Source of the DNA: Bacteroidota bacterium
GTDB lineage: Bacteria > Bacteroidota > Bacteroidia > Bacteroidales > B39-G9
Assembly: GCA_015222055.1 (NCBI GenBank)
Contig: JADFUR010000076.1
Coordinates: forward strand, 1-40,327
Length of the DNA stretch: 40,327 bases
Direction: 5' to 3'
Shown here: positions 31,829-40,327 of the stretch, piece after piece
How the letters are laid out: each line of letters starts with the position of its first letter
Position numbering within the stretch: position 1 is the first letter of the stretch
The notes under the pieces: generated by a model
Databases searched by the model: none
Told to the model about the DNA's origin: nothing
The model's input: only the letters and a program-made list of their open reading frames with translations
Position numbers and translations under genes: made by a program

Positions 31829-33877
31829 TTAATTAAACAAAAATTTATCAGGAATGCCTATGGGTTTTAAACTAAGAGGTTCTTTACCTTTTTTTATTAT
31901 TTTAAATTCAACTCGTCTGTTATATTTTCTACCCTCTATACATACAGAACCATCCTCGTAATTATTTTTAGCAATTGGATTGTCTTCACCAAAACCTTTT
32001 ATTATTAGATTTTCGCTTTTAATTTTTTTATTTAACAAATAGTTTTTTACAAAATTTGCTCTTCGAACGCTTAGTTGGTAATTGTAATCAGCGGGTCCGG
32101 TTGCATCAGCAAAACCAGAAATTTCTATAATAGTATTGGGATTATTTGTTAAATATTCTGCAAGCACATCAAGAATTTCTGTGTAAATAAAAGTTAGTTT
32201 TTTGTCTGTTTCGTGTTTATCGAAATCAAAAAGAACTGTCTTGTTAACATAATATTTTTTTAAAAGTTCAACAGGATTAAGTTTAACGATTTTTTTTGTC
32301 TGGTCATAAGATTTTTTTGGAACAGTCACATCAGTAGTTGTTGTTGTATAGCCTGGGGCTTCAATAGTAATATTATATTTTTTCCCGCGGGGTAAAATAA
32401 TAATGTATCTGCCTGTATTATTGTTTGGCGAATAAACGCCCATAAAAGTACCTGTATGGTCTTCATTAACAGTGATTTGGGCCTCACGAATTATTTCCCC
32501 ACTTTTATTTATTAATGTACCGGTTATAACTGTTTGATTGCGAACACTGCTTTCTGGCAAATCAATAATGAAAATATCGTCACGACCAATACTTCCTATT
32601 TGATGTGATGCGTAGTAAGCTTTTCTTCCGTCTAGAGTTGGAATATAAAAAACGTCGTCATCTGTAGTGTTTATAGGATAGCCAATATTTTCTGGTTCTG
32701 CCCATTTTCCATCTTCATTTTGTGTGCTTGCGAAAATATCAAAACCCCCCATTGTTTTATGTCCCTGAGAGCTAAAAAATAATGTAATATCATCAGGATG
32801 AATATATGGACCTTCTTCGTTGTATTTAGTATTTATTGTAGGTCCTAAATTTAGTGCGTTACTCCATTTTCCGTTTGGTAGTTTCTTCACTCTATATATG
32901 TCCATACCTCCATATCCTCCTTTTCTGTCACTAGTGAAATATAAAGTATTTCCGTCAAATGATAATGATGCATGTGTCTCTTTTGCTTTTGTGTTTATAG
33001 GAAATTCGAGTTTTTTAGGAGCAGACCACTCAATTGCATCTTTATTGCTTGAATAAATATTACCATCGCCATTATCATCTTTGTAGATAAATAATTGATT
33101 ACCATCGAATGAAAGACCTATTGAAGCTTCGTGCCCTGAGGTGTTTATACTGTCAGAAATTTGTTGTGCGGGAGACCAGTTATCACCTATTTTGTATGAG
33201 GCATAAATATCTTCAAAATATTGTCCGTCTGTTGTTAATTTATTGCCTGTGTTGTCTTTTCTTTTTGATGTGTAAATTAATACGGTTTGGTCGCCTGATA
33301 CTACCGGACTATGTTCGTCATACTCGGTATTTATTTTATCGCCAAGATTAGTAACAATCATGTTGATAGGATGTTTTACTAATTCAATGGCATTTTTACA
33401 AGATATAATCTCTTGGTTTATCGAATCTGTTAACAAAATTTCTTTTTCGGATAATTTCGTTAATAATTTATTAAAAATTTCTATAGCCTTGTAGAATTCA
33501 TAATTGAAATGATAAGCTTTTCCTAAATAAAAATATGCTTCTAATGGAGCTTTTGTCTCTTTATAAGAGTTCTCGTTGTATTCGTCGGTAATATTATTAA
33601 TGGCTTTTTTAAGGTAGGTAATAGCTTTGCCTTTTTCTTGAGCAGTATGAATATAGCAATAACCTATTTTGAAGTTTAGATTGCCATTGTCAGGTACTGT
33701 TTCTAATAATTTCTCATATATTTCAATTGCTTTTTGAAAATTACCATCATCAATATATGCATCTGCAGTATAGAATTTGTTTTCAAAAGAATTATTTTCA
33801 GATGATTTTATTATTTGTGAATACGCTGTATTTGTGAATAATAGAAACACACTTAGAAATAATATTGTTTTCTGCAT
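31829..33877 (-). CDS. PorE-like TPR-PD40-CRD-OmpA envelope protein
   Basis: 682 residues, periplasmic. Signal peptide to about 20 (NTAYSQ); TPR part 30-165 (DGNFQKAIEIYEKLL, APLEAYFYLGKAYHF); PD40 propeller 190-440 (HSPVVSGDQTVLIYTSKRK, HASLSFDGNTLYFTSDRKGG, GPYIHPDDITLFFSSQGH); carboxypeptidase-regulatory-like domain 452-545; OmpA domain 555-665 (VLFDFDKHETDK, ISGFADATGPADYNYQLSVR, GRKYNRRVEFKI). This order is that of PorE of Porphyromonas, which tethers the T9SS to peptidoglycan. Paralogues serve other envelope roles, so the T9SS function is likely but not proven. The gap to the next gene (177 bp) suggests a loose operon. Confidence 0.88.
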   Translation of the reverse strand: MQKTILFLSVFLLFTNTAYSQIIKSSENNSFENKFYTADAYIDDGNFQKAIEIYEKLLETVPDNGNLNFKIGYCYIHTAQEKGKAITYLKKAINNITDEYNENSYKETKAPLEAYFYLGKAYHFNYEFYKAIEIFNKLLTKLSEKEILLTDSINQEIISCKNAIELVKHPINMIVTNLGDKINTEYDEHSPVVSGDQTVLIYTSKRKDNTGNKLTTDGQYFEDIYASYKIGDNWSPAQQISDSINTSGHEASIGLSFDGNQLFIYKDDNGDGNIYSSNKDAIEWSAPKKLEFPINTKAKETHASLSFDGNTLYFTSDRKGGYGGMDIYRVKKLPNGKWSNALNLGPTINTKYNEEGPYIHPDDITLFFSSQGHKTMGGFDIFASTQNEDGKWAEPENIGYPINTTDDDVFYIPTLDGRKAYYASHQIGSIGRDDIFIIDLPESSVRNQTVITGTLINKSGEIIREAQITVNEDHTGTFMGVYSPNNNTGRYIIILPRGKKYNITIEAPGYTTTTTDVTVPKKSYDQTKKIVKLNPVELLKKYYVNKTVLFDFDKHETDKKLTFIYTEILDVLAEYLTNNPNTIIEISGFADATGPADYNYQLSVRRANFVKNYLLNKKIKSENLIIKGFGEDNPIAKNNYEDGSVCIEGRKYNRRVEFKIIKKGKEPLSLKPIGIPDKFLFN

Positions 33878-34040
33878 ATCGAATAATTTTAATAATATCT
33901 GCTAATTTAAGAAAAATATTAATAATATAATTAACTTATTTTTTTTATCTTTTTTTGGAATTAATTTAAAAATTTTTTTTGCAATTAATGCAATATAAAT
34001 TTATAGTAATATATTTTTAATAAACAGAAATTCAAAAAAA

Positions 34041-34071
34041 AATATGACATATATTTAATATATGTCATATT
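34041..34071. promoter_or_regulatory. 14-bp perfect palindrome between ridA and the PorE-like gene
   Basis: AATATGACATATAT (34041-34054) and its exact reverse complement (34058-34071) with a 3-base centre. It is AT-rich, and the flanking T-run expected of a terminator is weak. It lies 164 bp upstream of the PorE-like gene and 70 bp after ridA, so it could be an operator or a weak terminator. Confidence 0.45.
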
Positions 34072-34141
34072 AAAAGTAAACTCATGTATTTAATTAAAAT
34101 AATTGTAATTAAATATGCGAAATGTAGTTAAATTAGATATG

Positions 34142-34516
34142 CTACTTAATAGCAATAGTTTCTATTTCAACCATAACACCAAGGGGTAATTTTACAACAC
34201 CAAAAGCTACTCTTGCAGGAGGATTTGTTGAGTAATATTTTGCATAAATATCATTCATTGCTTTAAAATTATCCATATTATCTAACAAACAGGTAGATTT
34301 AACAACATCGTTAAAAGTATAACCCGCTTCCGTTAATATCGCTTCGATGTTTTTCATAACTTGCTCTGTTTGAGCAGATATACCTTCAGGTATTTTTCCA
34401 GTTTCTGGCTTAATTGGTACTTGTCCTGAGATGTATAAGGTCCCGTTAATTTCAATTGCTTGACTGTAAGGTCCAATTGCTTTTGGAGCTTTTTCTGTGT
34501 TAATTATTTTTTTCAT
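34142..34516 (-). CDS. ridA: RidA family enamine/imine deaminase
   Basis: Trimeric enzyme that hydrolyses reactive enamines/imines formed by PLP enzymes such as threonine dehydratase (2-aminoacrylate). 124 residues, normal length. Family blocks: APKAIGPYSQAIEINGTLYISGQV, QTEQVMKNIEAIL, KSTCLLDNMDNF and PPARVAFGVVKLPLGVMVEIE, which contains the arginine that binds the substrate carboxylate. Start 24 bp after the stop of the preceding secreted orphan, so probably cotranscribed with it. Confidence 0.94.
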   Translation of the reverse strand: MKKIINTEKAPKAIGPYSQAIEINGTLYISGQVPIKPETGKIPEGISAQTEQVMKNIEAILTEAGYTFNDVVKSTCLLDNMDNFKAMNDIYAKYYSTNPPARVAFGVVKLPLGVMVEIETIAIK

Positions 34517-34540
34517 AAGACGTATTATTTTTTTGTAAAA

Positions 34541-35083
34541 TTATTCATATTTTTCATAAATGAATATATCATTTCGATTTTTTTTTGAACGTGATATAAA
34601 ATATTTTTTGTCATTTGTGTAGAATCTAATTTTATTAAGCCTAACTTCTTCAACCCTACAACCGCGAGGCGTTTTATTGCAATTTATTTTACGATAACGG
34701 CTTGTAAATATATTAATTTTTTTATATTCTGAAGAATAGCGTTCGCATTTTAAATAAAAAATGCTGTCATTAGAGCCGAAATAGCTGTTGTTTAATTCTA
34801 AAACACCTGTTAATCGTAAGGAACAAATTTTTTTAAAAGATCCAATTTCATAGAAGGCTAAGATAGATGATTTATTTCCATATATTGTTATAAAATATTT
34901 GTTGCTTTTACTCAATATCATTGCCCTTACAATACTGTTTTTATTTTCCTTATTAGGTGAATTATTTATAAAATTTGGTGCTTTTATAGTGGTTAAGTAT
35001 TCATAACCTTTTTTATTTTGTCCAAGCAAAGGTTTGCTATTGGACATTAATAAGATTATGAATATGATAATAAATTTTTTCAC
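34541..35083 (-). CDS. Small secreted protein of unknown function
   Basis: 180 residues with a clear signal peptide (KKFIIIFIILLMSNSKPLLGQ). The mature part is lysine-rich and beta-strand-like (KYFITIYGNKSSILAFYEIG, SIFYLKCERYS, IRFYTNDKKYFISRS), suggesting one or two propeller-like blades. Three cysteines. No recognised family. Its stop is 24 bp before ridA. Confidence 0.65.
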   Translation of the reverse strand: MKKFIIIFIILLMSNSKPLLGQNKKGYEYLTTIKAPNFINNSPNKENKNSIVRAMILSKSNKYFITIYGNKSSILAFYEIGSFKKICSLRLTGVLELNNSYFGSNDSIFYLKCERYSSEYKKINIFTSRYRKINCNKTPRGCRVEEVRLNKIRFYTNDKKYFISRSKKNRNDIFIYEKYE

Positions 35084-35258
35084 TAAAAATATTATAATTA
35101 AATGACTGTTGATTTTTTCACAATAATTTAAGCTATTTCAATTTTTATTCGAAAATATAAAAAAATTAAGAATATATGAAATTTGTTTTTGATACTTTTA
35201 TATACTGATTTGTTTTTTTGTTTTGCAGGTTTAAAATCTTATGTATTAATATTTCTGT

Positions 35259-35295
35259 AAAATAAGAAGGAGAGCATTACTTTCCTTCTTATTTT
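35259..35295 (-). terminator. Hairpin terminator after the acyl-CoA ligase gene
   Basis: Perfect 13-bp inverted repeat AAAATAAGAAGGA / TCCTTCTTATTTT with an 11-base loop, about 50 bp after the ligase stop. The A/T outer arm provides a T-run for minus-strand transcripts. It isolates the ligase from the following gene. Confidence 0.65.
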
Positions 35296-35343
35296 ATATT
35301 TAAAGACAGACTTTAAATTACAATCGCTGAATATAAATTAAAC

Positions 35344-37002
35344 TTAGTTGTTAGATAATATTGTGTATAAAAATCTTTTTATACTTTTTTTCGGAGTCTT
35401 TTCAAATTCTTTTTTTTGTATTTCAAATTTAGAAATTTTCATGTAATTAGGTAAGTCTTGATTTAGAATGTTTCTGTTATTAATCATTTCAAATTCAAGG
35501 CCTTCACTATCAATTCCTTTTTCTTCAATAAAATCATAATCAGGAACAATAAGGGCATGAAGTTTACCCGTTTTTTCAACAACTAAACATTCATTTACAA
35601 AAGGGAGGCTATTTATTTTCGCTTCAATTTCTTCAGGATAAATATTCTGTCCAGAAGATCCTAATATCATTGATTTACTTCTTCCTTTAATATGGATACA
35701 ATTATTTTTATCGATAAGTCCCAAATCGCCGGTATGTAACCATCCATCTTTATCAATGGCTTTTGCAGTTGCTTCTTCATTTTTATAATAACCAATCATT
35801 ACATTCTCACCTTTTACAAGAATTTCACCAACAGTATTGTATGGATCATCAGAATCGATTTTTAGTTCTAATGTATCAATAATTCGTCCGGTTGAAAAAA
35901 TACTGGTTTTATTCCATGGAGTATAACTAACAAGTGGTGCACATTCTGTCATCCCGTAACCAACAGAATAAGGGAGTTTTATTTTGTGAAAAAATATTTC
36001 AGCTTCTTTATTTAGTGCGGCTCCACCTAAAACCACTTCAGCAAAATTACCTCCAAAAGCTTCTTTTATTGAGTGTAAAAATTTTTTATATATAATTTGT
36101 TTTACAAAAGGTATTTTAGTTAATATTTTGATTTTTTTTGTTTGAAGAACAGGCTTTATTTTTGTTTTATAAACTTTTTCAAGAATAAGAGGAACGCTAA
36201 GAATTATTCTAGGTTTAATTTCTTTAAAAGCTTTAGTGATAATATTGGGTGAAGGTATTTTTCCTAGAAAAGTTACATGACAACCTTTAGTTAAAGGCCA
36301 TAAAAATTCAAAAGCACATCCGTAAGCATGAGCTAAAGGCAGGAATGAAACAATTTTGTATCCTCTATGAACAATAAAATTATGTCGTGCATAATGAATG
36401 TTGGCAGCCAAATTGTTATGAGAAAGCATTACTCCTTTTGAAAAACCGGAAGTCCCTGATGTGTATAGAATTCCTAATAGTTCTTTATTGTCAACTTTTT
36501 TTAACTTGAAATTTGAAGGGGTAATTTTATTTTTTGAGAAGTATTCTTCAGCTTCTATAAGATTAGCATCAGCATTTTTGTTTTTTGAAAAAAGTATAGA
36601 GTAATTATCAAGAGATAATATAGTTTCTACGTCTTTTATCTCGTTAGCATCAATCTTTTGAAAAATTTGGTCAGAGATAAACAATAATTTTGATTCTGAA
36701 TGATTAATAATATGATGAATATCTTTTTTGGAAAAATCTTGTAAAAGCGGGACTATTACAGCTCCATAAGTAACTGTTGCTAAATATACTATAGCCCAGT
36801 TACAATTATTTTTTCCAATCAGAGCAATTTTATCACCTTTTTTAATATCATTTTTTTTTAAAAGGTAGTGAAATTTTTTAATTTTTAAACCTACTTGAGC
36901 GTAAGTTAATGTCTCCCCTTGATAGTTTGATAGTGCAGGTAATTCCCAATTATGTTTAATACTATTTTCATAGTATTCAACAAAATTTTGTTTAATCATC
37001 AT
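35344..37002 (-). CDS. Long-chain acyl-CoA synthetase (AMP-binding)
   Basis: ATP-dependent fatty acid-CoA ligase of the ANL superfamily, 552 residues, acting at the inner membrane face. Motifs: A3 P-loop YTSGTSGFSKGVMLSH (about 183-198), A5 GYGMTECAP, A7 GWLHTGDLG, A8 hinge IKGRSKSMILGSSGQNIYPEEIE, and the C-terminal catalytic lysine region TPKKSIKRFLY. The SSGQNIYPEEIE form and the size match bacterial FadD15/FAA1-like enzymes. It is upstream of nothing obviously linked, but the patatin phospholipase gene precedes it (180 bp), so released fatty acids could be activated here. That link is inference. Confidence 0.92.
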   Translation of the reverse strand: MMIKQNFVEYYENSIKHNWELPALSNYQGETLTYAQVGLKIKKFHYLLKKNDIKKGDKIALIGKNNCNWAIVYLATVTYGAVIVPLLQDFSKKDIHHIINHSESKLLFISDQIFQKIDANEIKDVETILSLDNYSILFSKNKNADANLIEAEEYFSKNKITPSNFKLKKVDNKELLGILYTSGTSGFSKGVMLSHNNLAANIHYARHNFIVHRGYKIVSFLPLAHAYGCAFEFLWPLTKGCHVTFLGKIPSPNIITKAFKEIKPRIILSVPLILEKVYKTKIKPVLQTKKIKILTKIPFVKQIIYKKFLHSIKEAFGGNFAEVVLGGAALNKEAEIFFHKIKLPYSVGYGMTECAPLVSYTPWNKTSIFSTGRIIDTLELKIDSDDPYNTVGEILVKGENVMIGYYKNEEATAKAIDKDGWLHTGDLGLIDKNNCIHIKGRSKSMILGSSGQNIYPEEIEAKINSLPFVNECLVVEKTGKLHALIVPDYDFIEEKGIDSEGLEFEMINNRNILNQDLPNYMKISKFEIQKKEFEKTPKKSIKRFLYTILSNN

Positions 37003-37181
37003 ATTAAGTTTAGTTAATACTAAATTTTTTTTAAAAATACCATTTTATTTCAAAAAAAAAAAATGATAAATATTTTTTTTTAAAACGGCAATTTTGATTT
37101 CTCTTATTATCGAAATTAATATGATAAATTACAGAAAGATTTTTTTTAAAGGAAGTATTTAAATTTTTATTGGTAATTTAA

Positions 37182-39509
37182 TTAATCCGTTCCTTTTTTA
37201 TTGAAAAGAGTATAACCAAAATTAAATGTAAAATAAAAGTTTGAGTTTGTTTTATCAAAATAGCTAAGGTTTATGCTTGCAGGACCAAAAAAAGTTTGAT
37301 AAACAAGTGTTGTAGAGAAAATAAAGGATCTATCATTAAATGTATCACCATATCTTGCTTTATATTCATTGAATTGAATTTTTTTGTAAGCTTGAAAAAT
37401 ATATCCTTCAACACGTAAATTAAAGTCAGATGAAATATTATATATCGTTTTTATACCTCCTGCTAAGTATGTGTTTGCTCTGAAATTTTCAATAAAAATT
37501 GTTTTGCTTGAAGGAGTTGGACAAAATGCAGGAGCCGACATTATTGTAGAGATATAATTATTGTAAAAGCCTTTGTTTGAATAAAGCCCTTGAAAATAAC
37601 TACCAATAGTAATCTTTTTGTTTATTTTATGATATTTATCAAAAATTAAATTTATTTGAAACCATTTATGGCTCAAGTTTGATGAGTTTGTGTCAATGTC
37701 AATTGAATAGCTTCCGGGTATATATTTTTCTTTGCCGTTAATAAGTCTAGTTTTAAATGCAATATATTTTCCTGAGTTTGGAAACTGGAAATAATTAAGA
37801 GTGCTATTCTCAATTGTTAGATGAAAAGTGTAAGCATCAAAATTAGTTTGATCTGCAATATCGGTTTTGTTAAAACTATTTGTTTGATAATATTCGTAAG
37901 AGGATTTTGAAAGTGCACCGCCAAAAGATATTTTACCATGATTGTTAAAAGGAAACCCTATATTTGTTCTATAGTTACCTTCTTTGTTAATAAGATAAGA
38001 TGGATGTACATCTTTATAAAAAAGTTCATTACTGCTACTGAAATAATCCCACCTATTTAATGTAACGGCAAATTCAACATAATAGGGTAATACAATTTTA
38101 TTTAATAGAAATTTTGTTGGCGAAAAATCAATGCGCGATTTTATTTGTCCTGAATTGTAAAATTTACCAAAATAAGTGTTTGCCGAAAAATTGTATGCTT
38201 TATTAGATAAATGACGATATTCAACTTTCGCAAAAGCCTGATTCATTGAACTTGATGAAATATTTCCACCTAGGTTTGCTTGAAATTTATTGTTACGTTT
38301 TATTTTAAGATATAAATCAAAATATCCTGTTTTAGAATTATAAATTGCTTTTGGATAAATTGACTTTATCATATCATCGGCAAGTAGTTTAAAATATGCT
38401 TTTTTGAATTGTTTAAATGTAAAAGTCTCTTTTTTTTGTTTAATTGATTTTAATACATAGTTTCGTTGTGTGCTGTTTAAACCTTCAATGTAGACATTAT
38501 TGAATAAAATTTTAGGTTCGGAAAATTTGAAGGTTTGTCTTTTTTTATTTGTTTCATCTATGCTAACTCGGCGGGTTATTCTGTTTTTGATAATATCTAT
38601 TTTATCTATGGTAGCATTGTAACCATTTTTAATTAGCATTTTGTATTTGTTAAAATCCATTAATTGTACACCCTTTACGTTTGGTTCAATAAGAACCCCG
38701 TTTTTAGGCAGACTATAGTCAGTTTTACCAAGCAACATACTTTCAAGTTGAGAGTATAAATCATCTTCGTCGGGTCGGGGAGAGTTTTTTGCTACTTTGC
38801 TTCCAATAATTATATCCGGATTAAAATCTTGTTCCACAATATTGACAGGGAAATTATTTTTCATTCCGCCATCAAAAAACAAGGTGTTTTTTATAGTAAT
38901 AGGTTTAAAATAAAAAGGAAAGGTCATTGATGCTCTAATAGATGACGATAATAAACCATTTGAAAATGCAGTAGCTTTGTTATGGTAAACATCAGTTGCT
39001 ATACATCTAAATGGGATAAACAAACTGTCGAAATTGTAATTCGCTTTTGCACATGCTTGAGAAAATATTTTTAAAAATGCCAAATCCATTTGGTGATTTG
39101 GAACAATATTAGTCGGGAGAATTGGTTTTAAAACAGAATCTTTATCTGTAGTAAATTTCATTTCAAACATTGAGGAATTATGATCTTTCAACTTAAAAAA
39201 ATAAGTGTCTGATTCGTCAAGCTTGCCAAAGGCCCATTTTTGAAAATCGTCAGATCTTATTATTTCTTCCATTTCATATGGGCTTAATCCAATTGCATAT
39301 AAACCTCCAATTATAGCACCCATTGATGTTCCTGCAACATAGTCAATAGGTATGCCATTTTCTTCCAGTGCTTTTATCACACCAATATGTGCTATTCCTT
39401 TAGCACCGCCACCACTTAGTACTAAACCTACTTTTTGTGAATAGCATGTAGCATTAAGGGTTATTAGTAAAAATAATAGAATTGATTTTTTAATTGACAA
39501 TAATTTCAT
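37182..39509 (-). CDS. Patatin-like phospholipase with outer-membrane beta-barrel
   Basis: 775-residue protein of the patatin-POTRA-BamA-type barrel class (PlpD-like). Signal peptide to about residue 25 (CYSQ). Patatin domain 26-310 with the oxyanion loop GGGAKG (33-38), nucleophile S62 in GTSMG and catalytic aspartate D213 in FFDGGMKNNFPV. Residues about 330-400 are a POTRA-like domain (FNNVYIEGLNSTQRNYVLKSI). The rest forms a 16-strand-type barrel with many aromatic strands (PYYVEFAVTLNRW, KISFGGALSKSSYEYY, SINLSYFDKTNSNFYFTFNFGYTLF). It ends with a short hydrophilic tail instead of a terminal phenylalanine. It would hydrolyse phospholipids and display the lipase domain through the outer membrane. 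Confidence 0.93.
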   Translation of the reverse strand: MKLLSIKKSILLFLLITLNATCYSQKVGLVLSGGGAKGIAHIGVIKALEENGIPIDYVAGTSMGAIIGGLYAIGLSPYEMEEIIRSDDFQKWAFGKLDESDTYFFKLKDHNSSMFEMKFTTDKDSVLKPILPTNIVPNHQMDLAFLKIFSQACAKANYNFDSLFIPFRCIATDVYHNKATAFSNGLLSSSIRASMTFPFYFKPITIKNTLFFDGGMKNNFPVNIVEQDFNPDIIIGSKVAKNSPRPDEDDLYSQLESMLLGKTDYSLPKNGVLIEPNVKGVQLMDFNKYKMLIKNGYNATIDKIDIIKNRITRRVSIDETNKKRQTFKFSEPKILFNNVYIEGLNSTQRNYVLKSIKQKKETFTFKQFKKAYFKLLADDMIKSIYPKAIYNSKTGYFDLYLKIKRNNKFQANLGGNISSSSMNQAFAKVEYRHLSNKAYNFSANTYFGKFYNSGQIKSRIDFSPTKFLLNKIVLPYYVEFAVTLNRWDYFSSSNELFYKDVHPSYLINKEGNYRTNIGFPFNNHGKISFGGALSKSSYEYYQTNSFNKTDIADQTNFDAYTFHLTIENSTLNYFQFPNSGKYIAFKTRLINGKEKYIPGSYSIDIDTNSSNLSHKWFQINLIFDKYHKINKKITIGSYFQGLYSNKGFYNNYISTIMSAPAFCPTPSSKTIFIENFRANTYLAGGIKTIYNISSDFNLRVEGYIFQAYKKIQFNEYKARYGDTFNDRSFIFSTTLVYQTFFGPASINLSYFDKTNSNFYFTFNFGYTLFNKKGTD

Positions 39510-39635
39510 TTATTAATTTGTTATTAATTACAAATTACAATTTTTTATTTAAATTAGTGAAAGTTTTTATTAATTAATATATTTCATTATTTATTGATAA
39601 TAATAAATCATTTTTTTTAACTTAAACTAATTTTT

Positions 39636-40327
39636 ATGATACTTATTGCAGATAGCGGCTCGACAAAAACTGATTGGAGAGTGATTGACGAAAAAGGCAA
39701 TATTAGCAAATTTCAAACAATTGGTTTAAATCCTTTTTTTATAGATGCTAAAAATATAAACAAAATTATTAATAATACGTTTTGTGTAAAACTTAATATC
39801 GAAAAAGTTAAAAAAATATTTTTTTATGGTGCAGGATGTGTTTCAATAAGTAACTGTAATACTATTAAGGATAGTTTTGTGAGTTTTTTTAAAAATGCTG
39901 ATGTCTTCGTCTTTACTGATTTATTTGGAGCTGCTAGAGCACTTTATGGAAGTGAAAATGGAATTGTTGTAATTTTGGGTACTGGCATGAATACCGCCTG
40001 TTTTGATGGCGAAAAAATTACAAAAAATATTAGTTCGCTAGGTTATATTCTTGGTGACGAAGGGAGTGGTGCTTATCTTGGGAAAATTTTTATTGCCGAT
40101 TTTTTAAATAATGAATTGCCTGATAATATTGCTAATAAATTTAGTAAAGAGTATGAATTAACAAAAGAAAATATTTTGGAAGCAATTTACTCGAAACCTT
40201 TTCCAAATAGATTTTTAGCATCATTTACAAAATTTTTGTTTGAAAATAAAAATAATGGTTATGTAATTGGTTTATTGTCAAGAAATTTCAATGTTTTTTT
40301 TGACAAAACAATATGTAAGTATGAAGA
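39636..40327 (+). CDS. BadF/BadG-type N-acetylglucosamine kinase family (partial)
   Basis: The gene starts ATGATACTTATTGCAGATAG and is cut by the window end after about 230 codons. MILIADSGSTKTDW is the phosphate-1 motif of the actin-fold sugar kinases (BadF/BadG/BcrA/BcrD family). FFYGAGC, FTDLFGAARALYG (Asp of the family), VVILGTGMNTACFD (phosphate 2) and LGYILGDEGSGAYLG follow in order. This subgroup is annotated as N-acetylglucosamine kinase in Bacteroidota and phosphorylates amino sugars, perhaps recycled from peptidoglycan. It is divergent from the patatin gene (126-bp spacer). Confidence 0.9.
   Translation, partial: MILIADSGSTKTDWRVIDEKGNISKFQTIGLNPFFIDAKNINKIINNTFCVKLNIEKVKKIFFYGAGCVSISNCNTIKDSFVSFFKNADVFVFTDLFGAARALYGSENGIVVILGTGMNTACFDGEKITKNISSLGYILGDEGSGAYLGKIFIADFLNNELPDNIANKFSKEYELTKENILEAIYSKPFPNRFLASFTKFLFENKNNGYVIGLLSRNFNVFFDKTICKYE

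Noticed and set aside
1-40327. CRISPR array
   Set aside because: I saw no series of equal short repeats with regular unique spacers; the repeats present are single hairpins, AT words or pairs.

Overview
The window is chromosomal DNA of a Bacteroidota bacterium, most likely a free-living Bacteroidales/Marinilabiliales-type lineage. The evidence is strong AT bias, near absence of Shine-Dalgarno sites, a TTTG-N19-TAnnTTTG promoter, a giant secreted protein with a type IX secretion (T9SS) C-terminal sorting domain, two PorE-like TPR/PD40/OmpA proteins, a DPP-IV, DUF4159 and a DapD-type lysine pathway. TGA is used as a normal stop. The assignment below order level is inference.

Layout. 1-440: tRNA-Val(UAC) on the minus strand under a consensus promoter, with a fossil 5' piece of another tRNA between them. 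443-5789: DPP-IV, PepD and an MFSD1-like MFS carrier, which together read as a dipeptide-harvesting set. 5874-14374 (minus): small heat-shock protein, two parts of the AmmeMemoRadiSam system, a TsaC/Sua5-type protein, DapD, a four-helix-bundle protein, RecJ, LipB and LipA, separated by hairpin repeats. 14898-19868: a 1656-residue multidomain T9SS cargo protein with its own promoter-like element and terminator.

19921-23520 is the odd part, a gene-poor decayed island. It holds a DUF1456 pseudogene broken only by point changes, a ParE-type toxin-antitoxin pair, a frameshifted membrane/coiled-coil gene and a wrecked tyrosine recombinase, all on the minus strand. A 46-bp repeat (39/46 identical) lies exactly 14 nt beyond the stop codon of each of two successive modules. 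A second motif, TATGC-N3-GTAAC, marks the 5' side of both modules. This looks like a small cassette array with a dead integrase, arranged like a 'reverse integron', but the sites do not follow the classical attC consensus order. It is the best candidate here for something undescribed.

23523-40327: YfcE phosphodiesterase (minus), RsmE, DUF4159, a family 9 glycosyltransferase and a DUF364 protein (plus). Then on the minus strand come a secreted orphan, a GNAT acetyltransferase, the two tandem OmpA/PD40 proteins (one carrying SPOR-like repeats), RidA with a secreted orphan, a long-chain acyl-CoA ligase and a patatin-POTRA-barrel phospholipase. The window ends inside a plus-strand BadF/BadG-type sugar kinase. 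Envelope functions dominate this half: lipid handling, LPS sugar transfer, peptidoglycan-anchored OmpA proteins and T9SS.
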